In this document: piece after piece, positions 56,401-63,965 of the stretch
How the letters are laid out: every line of letters starts with the position of its first letter
Numbering within the stretch: position 1 is the first letter of the stretch
NCBI GenBank assembly: GCA_965199175.1
Contig: OZ240684.1
Location: 1,302,001 to 1,366,000, forward strand
DNA: 64,000 nt
Source of the DNA: G963923945 sp965199175
Lineage (GTDB): Bacteria > Pseudomonadota > Alphaproteobacteria > G963923945
Direction: 5' to 3'
Notes under the pieces: model-generated
Told to the model about the DNA's origin: nothing
Seen by the model: the letters and a program-made list of their open reading frames with translations, nothing else
Database searches by the model: none
Translations under genes and position numbers: made by a program

Positions 56401-57220
56401 AAACCATTTTAGCGGCCCGGCGGGTGGTTCCTCCGGATTTAATCGCCCCGGCGGCCCGGTCACCCACTTTCAGAAAACTCATCAGGCCGGAGGATTGCCC
56501 CCCCCCGGAGAGCGGTTCCCCCGCCCCGCGAACCTGGGAAAAATTGCTCCCGGTTCCCGAACCATACTTAAACAGACGCGCCTCACGGACCCAAAGATCC
56601 ATGATCCCTCCGGTATTCACCAGATCATCGCGAACACTTTGAATAAAACACGCATGGGGCTGAGGATGCTCATAAGCCGAAGCCGATTGTGTCAACTCCC
56701 CGGTTTGATGATCAACATACCAATGGCCTTGCGGTGGCCCGTCAATCCCATAAGCCCAATGAAGACCTGTATTGAACCATTGCGGTGAATTAGGAGCACC
56801 TTGCTGGGCACAGAGCATAAACCGCATTTCATCATAATAGGCCCGGGCATCTTTCTGGCTGGTAAAGTATCCTCCTTTCCAACCCCAATACGCCCAGGCA
56901 CCCGCCAGACGATCAAACACCTGCCGGGCACTGGTTTCGCCACCAAAATCACTCCCTGAGGCCGAACGATGCCGACACAAAAAATCAGGAACCCCCTCTT
57001 CGGCGACACGTTCAGTCACGCCGGGAACACCGGCCTGGCGAAAATATTTCTGAGCTAAAATATCACACGCAACCTGCGACCAATGAGCAGGAACCTCAAA
57101 GGAAGGCATCGAAAAAACGATTGTACCATCCGGGTTACGAATCTCGCTGCTCGCCTGACGAAATTCAAACCCGTCATAGGGACATTTTTTGCCCCGCATC
57201 AATCGCCGTTTAATCTGCAT
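53438..57220 (-). CDS. nrdJ: Cobalamin-dependent class II ribonucleotide reductase
   Basis: A 1260-residue adenosylcobalamin-dependent reductase of ribonucleotides, active with or without oxygen. Landmarks: NSPQWFNTGLHWAYG, HACFIQSVRDD (first active-site Cys), FKYGSGTGSNFS, the radical Cys in NPCSEYMFLDD, and APTGTIGLVMDCDTTGIEP. The C-terminus is a zinc-ribbon-like GCGNFTLVRNGTCLKC plus CGSTSGCS. Residues about 315-370 are a hydrophilic low-complexity insertion. A possible NrdR box lies 425 bp upstream; I saw no cobalamin riboswitch in the leader. Confidence 0.96.
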   Translation of the reverse strand: MQIKRRLMRGKKCPYDGFEFRQASSEIRNPDGTIVFSMPSFEVPAHWSQVACDILAQKYFRQAGVPGVTERVAEEGVPDFLCRHRSASGSDFGGETSARQVFDRLAGAWAYWGWKGGYFTSQKDARAYYDEMRFMLCAQQGAPNSPQWFNTGLHWAYGIDGPPQGHWYVDHQTGELTQSASAYEHPQPHACFIQSVRDDLVNTGGIMDLWVREARLFKYGSGTGSNFSQVRGAGEPLSGGGQSSGLMSFLKVGDRAAGAIKSGGTTRRAAKMVCVDVDHPDIEEFVDWKVIEEQKVAALVVGSRLMAHHLGSVMKACHDYDGKDHDGNVSEDGRAQSGGDHADSQPSQSKRDESRQDVSSGNNNPEQYDPKENPGLRTALKAARKDGIPENCLCRAIDFARQGFTDIDVPVYDADWDSEAYRTVSGQNANNSIRVSDDFLRAVEGDEEWKLIARAGGKPTRSIRARELWDRIGHAAWACADPGLQFDTTINDWHTCPRSGRINASNPCSEYMFLDDTACNLASLNLLAFRKEDGQFDLDGFIHAVRLWTISLEISVLMAQFPSREIARLSYDYRTLGLGYANIGGFLMASGIAYDSVEGRAICAALSALMTGVAYETSAEMASELGPFAGYEDNAADMLRVIANHRRAALGHDDGYKGLTTDPVPLKAEECPFPEITAAAAAAWDRAFDLGRRHGYRNAQTTVIAPTGTIGLVMDCDTTGIEPDFALVKFKKLAGGGYFKIINRTVPLALRTLGYNEDQTRDIVHYVVGHGSLENAPAVDFDALRAKGFGDCQIEIIQGALKSAFDIKFVFNKWTLGEEFCVNDLGFDPKHLDAADFDMLAALGFSDQDITAANLHCCGAMTVEGAPHLREEHLPVFDCANRCGRLGQRFLSVESHIRMMAVAQPFVSGAISKTINMPNSATVADCKDAYMLSWRLGLKANALYRDGSKLSQPLSTVMEDHSADDTADDGLVEQMVEKVIERVIRVTERERLPERRKGYTQKAIVGGHKVYLRTGEYDNGRLGEIFIDMHKEGAAFRSLMNNFAIAISIGLQYGVPLEEFVEAFTFTRFEPSGMVEGNETIKMATSLLDYIFRELAVSYLGRDDLAHGQPHDLWPDAIGGGDRESDLPSDAEKKKEGETETALKVVRAVASSGYIRAKQFTVYSNQSDGLADKTVSTAVTSRAGGSGPAAVQAASLESALFDVAPSGSATKDPSVIASRVREARLKGYEGDACGGCGNFTLVRNGTCLKCVTCGSTSGCS

Positions 57221-58036
57221 TCCATGCCTCCGTTTTTATCCCTATTTTTATACCTGTCTGTTTTTTATCCTGCTCTGTTTCATCTTGTCTGTCATCTGGT
57301 CACGAACAACCAGCCAAACCCCTGTATCATCAGCGCATATCTCAAAGCCGGACCTCTCAAAATCAATGATTATTCATCAACACCCCCAACGCTTTGTTCC
57401 GGGACAATGCCGGCATGTTTACGTCTCAGCCTGTGCGTCTTATGTCTTAATCTGTATATGTCTTATCTGTATGTCTTCCCTGCCTTGCGCCTATGTCTTA
57501 CCCAGGGTCCTTGCACCTTTCTGGTCACCTGTCTTTTTTGTTTACCTGTCTTTTTTGTTTACACTGAAACATTCGCTCATTTTCTGCTCACAAACTGACG
57601 GATGCTCACAGATTGATCCCGGTCAACCTCATAAATGCCTCAAAGACACAAAATACTGTGTTTTCGATATGCCTACCCCCACAACATTTAGATATTCTTG
57701 TACATCCAATCTCCGGGTCGGGCAAATACTTTTTATGAATTTTTTTATTCATTTTAAGACAATATTCTTCCATTATTGGCCTTGATTTTTTGTTCAGATT
57801 ATGGATTTACCGGGAAGCTGCTGGCCTTTGGCGGGATTGTTGGATAGAGTCTTTTGGGGTATAATTTTGGAGTATAATTTTTTGATGTCCGGATTGTTTG
57901 ATCCCTATTGAGAGAAAATTTTTTAACATTTTTTTTCAAGCCGTCGACACAGGACACCCAACAAAAGACACAGGCCATCGACCAAATTTAAAGAGCAACC
58001 AAAATTAAAAGAGCAACCAACCAAAGAAAGAGCACC
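57221..58036. other. nrdJ-NDUFA12 divergent spacer with repeats
   Basis: This 816-bp spacer holds a possible NrdR box (57646-57661), a perfect 17-bp tandem duplication ACCTGTCTTTTTTGTTT (57527-57560), and many imperfect GTCTTAT.TGTAT units (57420-57510). Frames up to 198 codons here translate to Cys/Leu/Ser-rich low-complexity sequence and are not credible genes. Confidence 0.6.
57646..57661. promoter_or_regulatory. Possible NrdR box upstream of nrdJ
   Basis: ACACAAAATACTGTGT matches the palindromic NrdR consensus (ACACwATATATwGTGT) at nearly all positions, with perfect ACACA/TGTGT arms. NrdR boxes normally occur as pairs about 31 bp apart; the second copy is not clear (an ACAA..TTGT palindrome at 57681-57701 is mis-spaced). 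Confidence 0.45.
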
Positions 58037-58399
58037 ATGCGAATCGGACATATCGGCACGATACTCTATACCTGGATATGGGGGCGATTGGTGGGGAGTG
58101 ATGAATCCAAAAACCGGTATTTTTATCGCCCGGGCCGGGGAACCAGACGCGAAAAACGTTGGGTCCTCTATAGCGGTGACGTTGAAGCCAGCCGCATCCC
58201 ACCCGAATGGCATGGCTGGCTGCATCACAGCGTCACCGATCCGCCAGCCCAACAATCAAAAACTGGTTATGCCTGGATCAAGCCGCATAGTCCCAATCTT
58301 ACCGGAACATCGCAAGCCTTGCTCCCGCCCGGCCACCCCCTCAAAGGAGGCCGCCGACCACCGGCAACCGGCGATTATCAAGCCTGGAGACCGCGGTGA
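58037..58399 (+). CDS. NDUFA12-family complex I accessory subunit
   Basis: A 120-residue homologue of the mitochondrial NADH:ubiquinone oxidoreductase B17.2/NDUFA12 subunit, found in alphaproteobacteria. Marks are TWIWGRLVGSDESKNRYFY, RRWVLYSGD-like RREKRWVLYSGDVEAS and PPEWHGWLHHSVTDPP. It usually sits beside mlaD and accBC as here. Confidence 0.93.
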   Translation: MRIGHIGTILYTWIWGRLVGSDESKNRYFYRPGRGTRREKRWVLYSGDVEASRIPPEWHGWLHHSVTDPPAQQSKTGYAWIKPHSPNLTGTSQALLPPGHPLKGGRRPPATGDYQAWRPR

Positions 58400-58492
58400 A
58401 ACAGATCACATAGATGAAACAGATCACATAATGGTCTGATTGCTCTGATTGCTCAAAAAAAACCGGCTCAAAAACAGATAAGGGTAAAAACA

Positions 58493-59035
58493 GTGAAGGA
58501 AATCATCGCGGGATCCGTGACTCTTTTGTTGTTGGCCATTGGATTTTATTATGTCCACAGGCAATCGGTCCGCGACGCTGAGGAAGGATACCGGGTCACA
58601 GCCTCCTTCAACCGCATCGATGGCCTGCCTCGTCATGCCGATGTGCGTCTTTCAGGTGTGGTTGTCGGCACGGTGGAACAAGAAACCTTCGGGGAAAACC
58701 TGTTTCCGGTTTTGACGTTACGTATTGATGAGAATATCGCGTTGCCGACCGATAGCTCGGCCTCAATCCAGACCGATGGCCTGTTTGGGGGCAAATATAT
58801 TTCCCTTGAACCCGGCGGTGATGCTGAGACAATCCCGGCAAAAGGCGAAATCATATATACCGAACAATCCATGATTGTCAGTCGGTTATTAACCCAGATC
58901 ATCGCCCAGGGTCACACAGTACGGCAGCAACGGGATGCTGAAATCAATCACTTGCGCGGGATTCTTTCAACCCAAAATCCCGATTCGTCCTCTGATCAGC
59001 CATTCAACCCGGAAACAAGCCCATCGGTTCCATGA
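58493..59035 (+). CDS. mlaD: MCE-domain protein (MlaD-like), copy 1
   Basis: A 180-residue single-pass inner-membrane protein: membrane segment ESVTLLLLAIGFYY-like at residues 5-20, then one MCE domain (VTASFNRIDGLPRHADVRLSG, DGLFGGKYISLEPGG) that would form a periplasmic hexameric lipid channel. GTG start with AAGGGTAA upstream. The C-terminal tail is Asn/Ser/Gln-rich. The ATPase and permease (MlaF/E) are not in the window. Confidence 0.87.
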   Translation: MKEIIAGSVTLLLLAIGFYYVHRQSVRDAEEGYRVTASFNRIDGLPRHADVRLSGVVVGTVEQETFGENLFPVLTLRIDENIALPTDSSASIQTDGLFGGKYISLEPGGDAETIPAKGEIIYTEQSMIVSRLLTQIIAQGHTVRQQRDAEINHLRGILSTQNPDSSSDQPFNPETSPSVP

Positions 59036-59133
59036 TATGAGAATGCCACAACAATCCGCCCCTTAAGCAAAACCAGGGATGATACAATGAATAAAGCCCA
59101 ACACCAATCCAGACCAGACAGGAGGAGAAATGG

Positions 59134-59586
59134 ATGATTAGTCGCAATCCAATTGAAGCCGTGATTGGAGCGGTGGTCCTTGTCGCAGCCCTGTTATTTG
59201 TCATATTGCTGTATCGTGCAGCTGAAATCCGGGTCGCTGATGGCTACAGCATAACAGCCCGTTTCTTTAAGGTCGGGGGCTTGCAAACAGGCAGTGACGT
59301 GCGCATGCGCGGGGTCAAAGTCGGCGTGGTTTCAGACCTCACTCTTGAACCTGAGACCTTTGATGCCGTGATCACCATGTCGATTGATCAGGCATTACAG
59401 CTTCCAAAAGATACCCTGGCAAGCATCAGCAGCGATGGTGTCCTGGGTGGAAAATTTGTTTCCCTGATCCCCGGCGATGCATCTGCGGCCTTATCGCCAG
59501 GAGAAGAAATTGAAAAAACCCGTGACTTTAAATCCCTCGAAGATCAAGTAAGTGAAATCATCTTTTTGGCCTCAGGCGGAACCTGA
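59134..59586 (+). CDS. mlaD: MCE-domain protein (MlaD-like), copy 2
   Basis: A 150-residue MCE protein with membrane segment VIGAVVLVAALLFVILLY and domain marks ITARFFKVGGLQTGSDVRMRG and SSDGVLGGKFVSLIPGD. It resembles copy 1 along its length and is 98 bp after it. GGAGGA at 59121-59126 is 7 nt before ATG. This copy is closer in length and ending (SLEDQVSEIIF) to the usual alphaproteobacterial MlaD at this locus. Confidence 0.88.
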   Translation: MISRNPIEAVIGAVVLVAALLFVILLYRAAEIRVADGYSITARFFKVGGLQTGSDVRMRGVKVGVVSDLTLEPETFDAVITMSIDQALQLPKDTLASISSDGVLGGKFVSLIPGDASAALSPGEEIEKTRDFKSLEDQVSEIIFLASGGT

Positions 59587-59744
59587 TCTGACATCATCTG
59601 ATGTTCTGACCGGAATACAAAGCTGAGTATTGATTCCTCAAAATCATTTTTAGAATCATTTTTTCAGACTGATGGCTTTTGATCATTTCGTTTTTCATGA
59701 TTGTCTCCCCACATCATCAAAGAAACATGACCATCAAAAACATA

Positions 59745-59837
59745 ATGTCATAAAAATACGGTGTTATAAAGATACAGTGTCGTAAAAATACAGTGTCATC
59801 AGAAATACAGAATCATCAAAAATACAGCGTCATCACC
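59745..59837. repeat. 16-17-bp tandem repeat, about five copies
   Basis: Units such as GTGTCGTAAAAATACA start at 59745, 59761, 59777, 59793 and 59810, with a partial sixth at 59827. They fill much of the 299-bp spacer after the second MCE gene. Confidence 0.9.
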
Positions 59838-59885
59838 AGGGACCTGTTCACCCATCGATTTTCCCGGATTCCAAAGTAACCTGCC

Positions 59886-60182
59886 GTGAGCGCATCTTCT
59901 AAAGATTCAAAGAATCCCGGAACCCCAAAAACCGGGGACACCAGCGAAATCATCCGCCAAACCAAGGCCATCACCGGGGGTGAAATCTGGCGCAATAGCG
60001 CCGGGGACCCCTTATCATGCACCGAAAAAATCAAGGTCCTGAATGAAAACCTCCACGAGATTAAACAGCTTTCGCAGGATGCTTTGGAGGATGCCATCCT
60101 CATGGGGTGCGATGAACAACAATTCCGTCAGGTTATCCAGGATCTGTTCGCCTCACTCAAAAACCCCTATGCCGATACATAA
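59886..60182 (+). CDS. Small conserved hypothetical protein
   Basis: A 98-residue protein beginning at GTG. The C-terminal half (EKIKVLNENLHEIKQLSQDA then LEDAILMGCDEQQFRQVIQ) looks like a conserved helical domain that I have seen in Rhodospirillales next to aat/accBC; the first half is unstructured. No SD is clear. It slightly overlaps the frame of the next gene but ends 55 bp before its preferred start. Confidence 0.55.
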   Translation: MSASSKDSKNPGTPKTGDTSEIIRQTKAITGGEIWRNSAGDPLSCTEKIKVLNENLHEIKQLSQDALEDAILMGCDEQQFRQVIQDLFASLKNPYADT

Positions 60183-60237
60183 CCCTTCCCCATACAGTTC
60201 ACAGCATCATCCCCATCAAACACTTCTTCCCGGACTG

Positions 60238-60666
60238 ATGATTTGGGGGAAAATTATCTGTGTTTTGGTGATTATATTCTCAGAGACTGCTCAGTCGGCA
60301 GATATCGTAGGATCCGGAGCCATCCTCCAGGGCCTTGACAAAGTAACCGCCCGGATCACAACTCTTCGTGCGCCCAATCATCTTCCGGTCCGTTTTGGCA
60401 CTCTGGAGATTGTCATCCGTGCCTGCCGCAAACGCCCCCCCGAAGAAACCCCGGAAAGTGCTGCCTATTTAGAGATCCATGATAAAAAGCCAGGAGAACC
60501 ACCAGAACAGATATTCCAGGGATGGATGTTTGCTTCGAGTCCGGCTCTCTCAGCCCTGGAGCATTCGGTCTATGATATCTGGGTCCTTGATTGCGATACC
60601 GGCGCAATCCCCAACCGTGACAACACATCTTCATCCGCCATCATCCGGGGGAAAACAGCCGAGTGA
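60238..60666 (+). CDS. DUF2155-family periplasmic protein
   Basis: A 142-residue protein with signal peptide MIWGKIICVLVIIFSETAQS and the DUF2155 core LQGLDKVTARITTLRAPNHL, FGTLEIVIRACRKRPPEETP, and FQGWMFASSPALSALEHSVY with VWVLDC-like IWVLDC. The cysteines of RACRKR and VLDC may form a disulfide. Upstream frame (from 60043) lacks a signal. Its 3' end overlaps the convergent aat gene by 97 bp. Confidence 0.87.
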   Translation: MIWGKIICVLVIIFSETAQSADIVGSGAILQGLDKVTARITTLRAPNHLPVRFGTLEIVIRACRKRPPEETPESAAYLEIHDKKPGEPPEQIFQGWMFASSPALSALEHSVYDIWVLDCDTGAIPNRDNTSSSAIIRGKTAE

Positions 60667-61238
60667 TTGAGCGCATCGGCCAGCAAATGATGGTATTGAG
60701 CCCGGGTGACTTCAATCGCCCCAAAACGCCGTAAGTGATCGGTGATGAACTGGGTATCAAGCAACCGGAACTTCCCCTTGAGCAAACAAGCAATCAGATA
60801 CATTAAAGCAACTTTACTGGCATCATTGACCCGGGAAAACATGCTCTCGCCAAAAAAAGCCGCCCCAATAGCAATCCCGTAAAGGCCACCAACCAGTTTC
60901 CCCTCTCGCCAACATTCAACGCTATGGGCACGACCCAGAGCATGTAAAGAAGAATAAAGCTCAATGATACGGTCATTGATCCAGGTCGCCCGACGGCCAG
61001 AAGTCGATTCAGCACAACCACGAATCACCGCCGCAAAATTCGAATCACAGCGAACCTCAAAAACCCGTCGCCGAATCAGCCGCACCAGTTTACGGGGAAT
61101 GTGAAACCCATCAAGAGGAATAATCCCGCGGTGTTCAGGATCGACCCAGACAATATCCGGGTGATGACGATCCTCCGACATCGGGAACAAACCAACACAA
61201 TATGCACGGAGCAAAAGGTCAGGGGTTAATTCAGTCAT
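60570..61238 (-). CDS. aat: Leucyl/phenylalanyl-tRNA-protein transferase
   Basis: A 222-residue enzyme that adds Leu or Phe to N-terminal Arg/Lys, creating N-degrons read by ClpS. Marks are LLRAYCVGLFPMSEDR, WVDPEHRGIIPLDGFHIP, TWINDRII, YGIAIGAAFFGESMFSR and LLDTQF. The start ATG overlaps the accC stop as TAATG. It works with clpS-clpA located 10 kb away in the same window. Confidence 0.94.
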   Translation of the reverse strand: MTELTPDLLLRAYCVGLFPMSEDRHHPDIVWVDPEHRGIIPLDGFHIPRKLVRLIRRRVFEVRCDSNFAAVIRGCAESTSGRRATWINDRIIELYSSLHALGRAHSVECWREGKLVGGLYGIAIGAAFFGESMFSRVNDASKVALMYLIACLLKGKFRLLDTQFITDHLRRFGAIEVTRAQYHHLLADALNHSAVFPRMMADEDVLSRLGIAPVSQSRTQIS

Positions 61239-62587
61239 TATGATACATGCTTGGCCGCTAATGCAGTTTCCAGCCAATGAATATCATATTGCCCGTTAAC
61301 AAAGTCCTGTTGTTCAATCAGCCAACGATGCAAGGGAATGGTGGTCTGGATACCGCTGACAACAAATTCCTCCAATGCGCGCCGCAACCGCATCAAACAT
61401 TCGTTACGGGTCCCGCCACGCACCACCAGTTTAGCAATCAGGCTGTCATAATGGGGCGGGATGACATAGCCCCCATACAGAGCCGAATCAACCCGCACAT
61501 CAAGACCGCCAGGGGCGTGAAAATCATCAATACGTCCCGGAGATGGCCGAAAATTCACCGGATCTTCGGCATTGATACGGCATTCAATGGCATGACCAGA
61601 AAGTTTTATATCCCGTTGCGTCAGGCTCAGACGACCACTGGCAGCGATGCGAATTTGCTCACGGGCAATATCAATACCGCTGATCATCTCAGTAATCGGA
61701 TGCTCAACCTGCAGACGGGTATTCATCTCAATGAAATAAAACGCACCATTTTGATAGAGAAATTCGATGGTCCCGGCACTCACATAACCCAGCTTTTTCA
61801 TGGCTTTCACGCATAAGGCCCCAATCTCCTGGCGCATCGATGCGTTCAGGGCCGGGGAAGGCGTTTCTTCCAGAACCTTCTGGTGACGGCGTTGCAAGGA
61901 ACAATCGCGCTCACCCAAATGAATCACCCGGCCATCCGGGCTGCCAATAATCTGAATTTCAATATGGCGCGGATGATCCAGAAATTTCTCGATATAGAGT
62001 GAATCATCCCCAAAGCTGGCTTTGGCTTCGGCCCCGGCCAGACGGAAAGATTCCGCCAACTCCCCCTCATGGCCAGCCAGCTTCATCCCCCGGCCACCAC
62101 CACCGGCTGCTGCCTTGATCAAAACGGGATAGCCAATCTCATCGGCAACAGCTGCCGCCTGGCTCAATGATTCAATGACTCCCGGCGATCCGGGAACAAC
62201 CGGCAATCCCAGATCCTGGGCCTTTTCTTTGGCAACTGTCTTATTGCCCATCATACGCATATGTTCCGGATACGGACCAATAAATGTAAAGCCGTGATCC
62301 CGGGCCATTTCAGCAAAACGGGCATTTTCAGAGAGGAACCCAACCCCGGGATGAATGGCATCCGCGTTGCTGATTGTTGCTGCGGTTAAAATCGCCGGAA
62401 TATTCAGATAGCTGTCACGGGCAGACGGACCACCGATACAAATGCTCTCATCGGCTAAACGCACATGCATGGCGTTGCTATCGGCTGTTGAATGAACGGC
62501 AACGGTGGCGATCCCCATCTCACGGCATGCCCGATGGATGCGTAAAGCGATTTCTCCACGATTGGCGATGAGAATTTTTTCAAACAT
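61238..62587 (-). CDS. accC: Acetyl-CoA carboxylase biotin carboxylase subunit
   Basis: A 449-residue ATP-grasp enzyme carboxylating biotin on AccB. Marks are MFEKILIANRGEIALRIHRA, the glycine-rich ATP loop AAAGGGGRGMKLA, EMNTRLQVEHP and ECRINAEDP. Full length, 17 bp downstream of accB. Confidence 0.97.
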   Translation of the reverse strand: MFEKILIANRGEIALRIHRACREMGIATVAVHSTADSNAMHVRLADESICIGGPSARDSYLNIPAILTAATISNADAIHPGVGFLSENARFAEMARDHGFTFIGPYPEHMRMMGNKTVAKEKAQDLGLPVVPGSPGVIESLSQAAAVADEIGYPVLIKAAAGGGGRGMKLAGHEGELAESFRLAGAEAKASFGDDSLYIEKFLDHPRHIEIQIIGSPDGRVIHLGERDCSLQRRHQKVLEETPSPALNASMRQEIGALCVKAMKKLGYVSAGTIEFLYQNGAFYFIEMNTRLQVEHPITEMISGIDIAREQIRIAASGRLSLTQRDIKLSGHAIECRINAEDPVNFRPSPGRIDDFHAPGGLDVRVDSALYGGYVIPPHYDSLIAKLVVRGGTRNECLMRLRRALEEFVVSGIQTTIPLHRWLIEQQDFVNGQYDIHWLETALAAKHVS

Positions 62588-62604
62588 GCCGCCCAGCCGG
62601 CCAC

Positions 62605-63057
62605 TTATTCGATAACCATCAGGGCTTCGCCATATTCTACCGGTGCTCCGTCAGTAACCAGAATACGCATAACCGTTCCCGGACGGCTGGCCAAAACCGG
62701 ATTCATCGTTTTCATCGCCTCAACAATCATCAGAGTTTGACCTTCATCCACGCGATCACCAACCTGAACATAGGGCGGGGAACCTGGCTCCGGGGCCATA
62801 TAGGCGGTCCCGACCATCTGAGAAATAACCGTCCCGGGATGATCAGCACCTGGTTGCGACTCCGGTTCATCTGCAGACTGCACCTGACCAGAAGCATGCG
62901 CAGATGCCAGCCCGGAAACCGGCAACGGCGCACCATCACGCCGCACCCGGATCCGGCGTCCCCCCGCTTCGTATTCAATCTCACTCAACCCGGTTTCATC
63001 AAGAAGACGCGATAATTCGCGAACCAGATCAGCATGAACAGTGAATTTTCTAATCAC
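62605..63057 (-). CDS. accB: Biotin carboxyl carrier protein
   Basis: A 150-residue AccB with N-terminal dimerisation helix (HADLVRELSRLLDETGLSEI), a Pro/Ser/Gln-rich linker and a biotinyl domain with the target lysine in VEAMKTMNP. It is the usual size. Confidence 0.96.
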   Translation of the reverse strand: MIRKFTVHADLVRELSRLLDETGLSEIEYEAGGRRIRVRRDGAPLPVSGLASAHASGQVQSADEPESQPGADHPGTVISQMVGTAYMAPEPGSPPYVQVGDRVDEGQTLMIVEAMKTMNPVLASRPGTVMRILVTDGAPVEYGEALMVIE

Positions 63058-63128
63058 ATCATCATCTCATTGTTACGGTTGCTCTTACTTCCATCATGAT
63101 CACAGCAGACAGTATTATACCGATGAGA

Positions 63129-63590
63129 TCATGCCGATGAATGCGCAGATTCTCCTTGCATAACAATTTTTGCAACAGCATCCAGAGCCAACAGATAGCT
63201 CTGGCTCCCGAATCCACAAATCACACCATATGCGGCCGGGCTGAGATAAGAACGACGCCGATACGATTCCCGGGCATACGGATTAGAAAGGTGAACCTCA
63301 ATCACCGGGATATCAATCCCGCGCACAGCATCAAGAAGAGCCACCGAGCTATGGGTCAGGGCACCCGCATTGAGGATCATCGCCTGACAATCACCCCTGG
63401 AAGCCTGCATCTGGTCAATCAGAACCCCTTCATGATTGCTTTGTATAAACGCAATCTCCAGACCATGCTGAGAACCCCGCTCCAGACACAAAGCCTCAAT
63501 ATCCTTCAGGGTTTCGTATCCATAAATTTCGGGCTCACGTTGCCCCAAAAGATTGAGATTGGGTCCATTCAAAATGAGAATCTTAGGCAT
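63129..63590 (-). CDS. aroQ: Type II 3-dehydroquinate dehydratase
   Basis: A 153-residue dodecameric dehydratase of the shikimate pathway. Marks are ILILNGPNLNLLGQREPEIYG (catalytic Tyr nearby), IQSNHEGVLIDQM, ILNAGALTHSSVALLDA and VIEVHLSNPYARE. ATG 63590 gives MPKILILNGP; ATG 63593 is one codon longer. aroQ-accB-accC is a conserved proteobacterial order. Confidence 0.95.
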   Translation of the reverse strand: MPKILILNGPNLNLLGQREPEIYGYETLKDIEALCLERGSQHGLEIAFIQSNHEGVLIDQMQASRGDCQAMILNAGALTHSSVALLDAVRGIDIPVIEVHLSNPYARESYRRRSYLSPAAYGVICGFGSQSYLLALDAVAKIVMQGESAHSSA

Positions 63591-63965
63591 CATCAGAAAT
63601 GCAAAAAAGAAAGCAAACCAACGGATAAAAAAACATAAATGACAAACAAAGACAGGATACTTAAAAAGACGAGGAGGACACAGACCAAGCAAAGATCACA
63701 GATGAGACAAATGAGACAGGCAAAACAAAAAGTATCACGACTTGGATGATCGTCCCCTAACACAACAACCATATAACAAAATGTTATATCACGATGATAG
63801 CCCGCGACAAGCAATGCAATGATGAACATGCCCAGGGTGTTTTTTTTTGAAGCCGGATTGCGCTGCCAACCCCCGATACGCACCCCTTTGCTGGCTGATC
63901 AACCCGGATAAACAGACTTCTTGTGCCGCCTGAACAGCTGTTTTAACCCTTTATCCTTTCCCCCC
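63591..63965. other. Spacer upstream of aroQ
   Basis: A 375-bp stretch with short AT-rich repeats (AATGAGACA, AAAGACAAGA). I see no RNA gene or operator; it probably carries divergent promoters for aroQ and the partial gene at the end of the window. Confidence 0.4.

Noticed and set aside
57221..57640. Cobalamin riboswitch before the B12-dependent nrdJ
   Set aside because: No B12-box-like sequence was found on the minus strand; the leader is repetitive.
57189..57785. 198-codon plus-strand frame upstream of NDUFA12
   Set aside because: It is low-complexity (Cys, Leu, Ser, Phe rich) and made from the spacer repeats.
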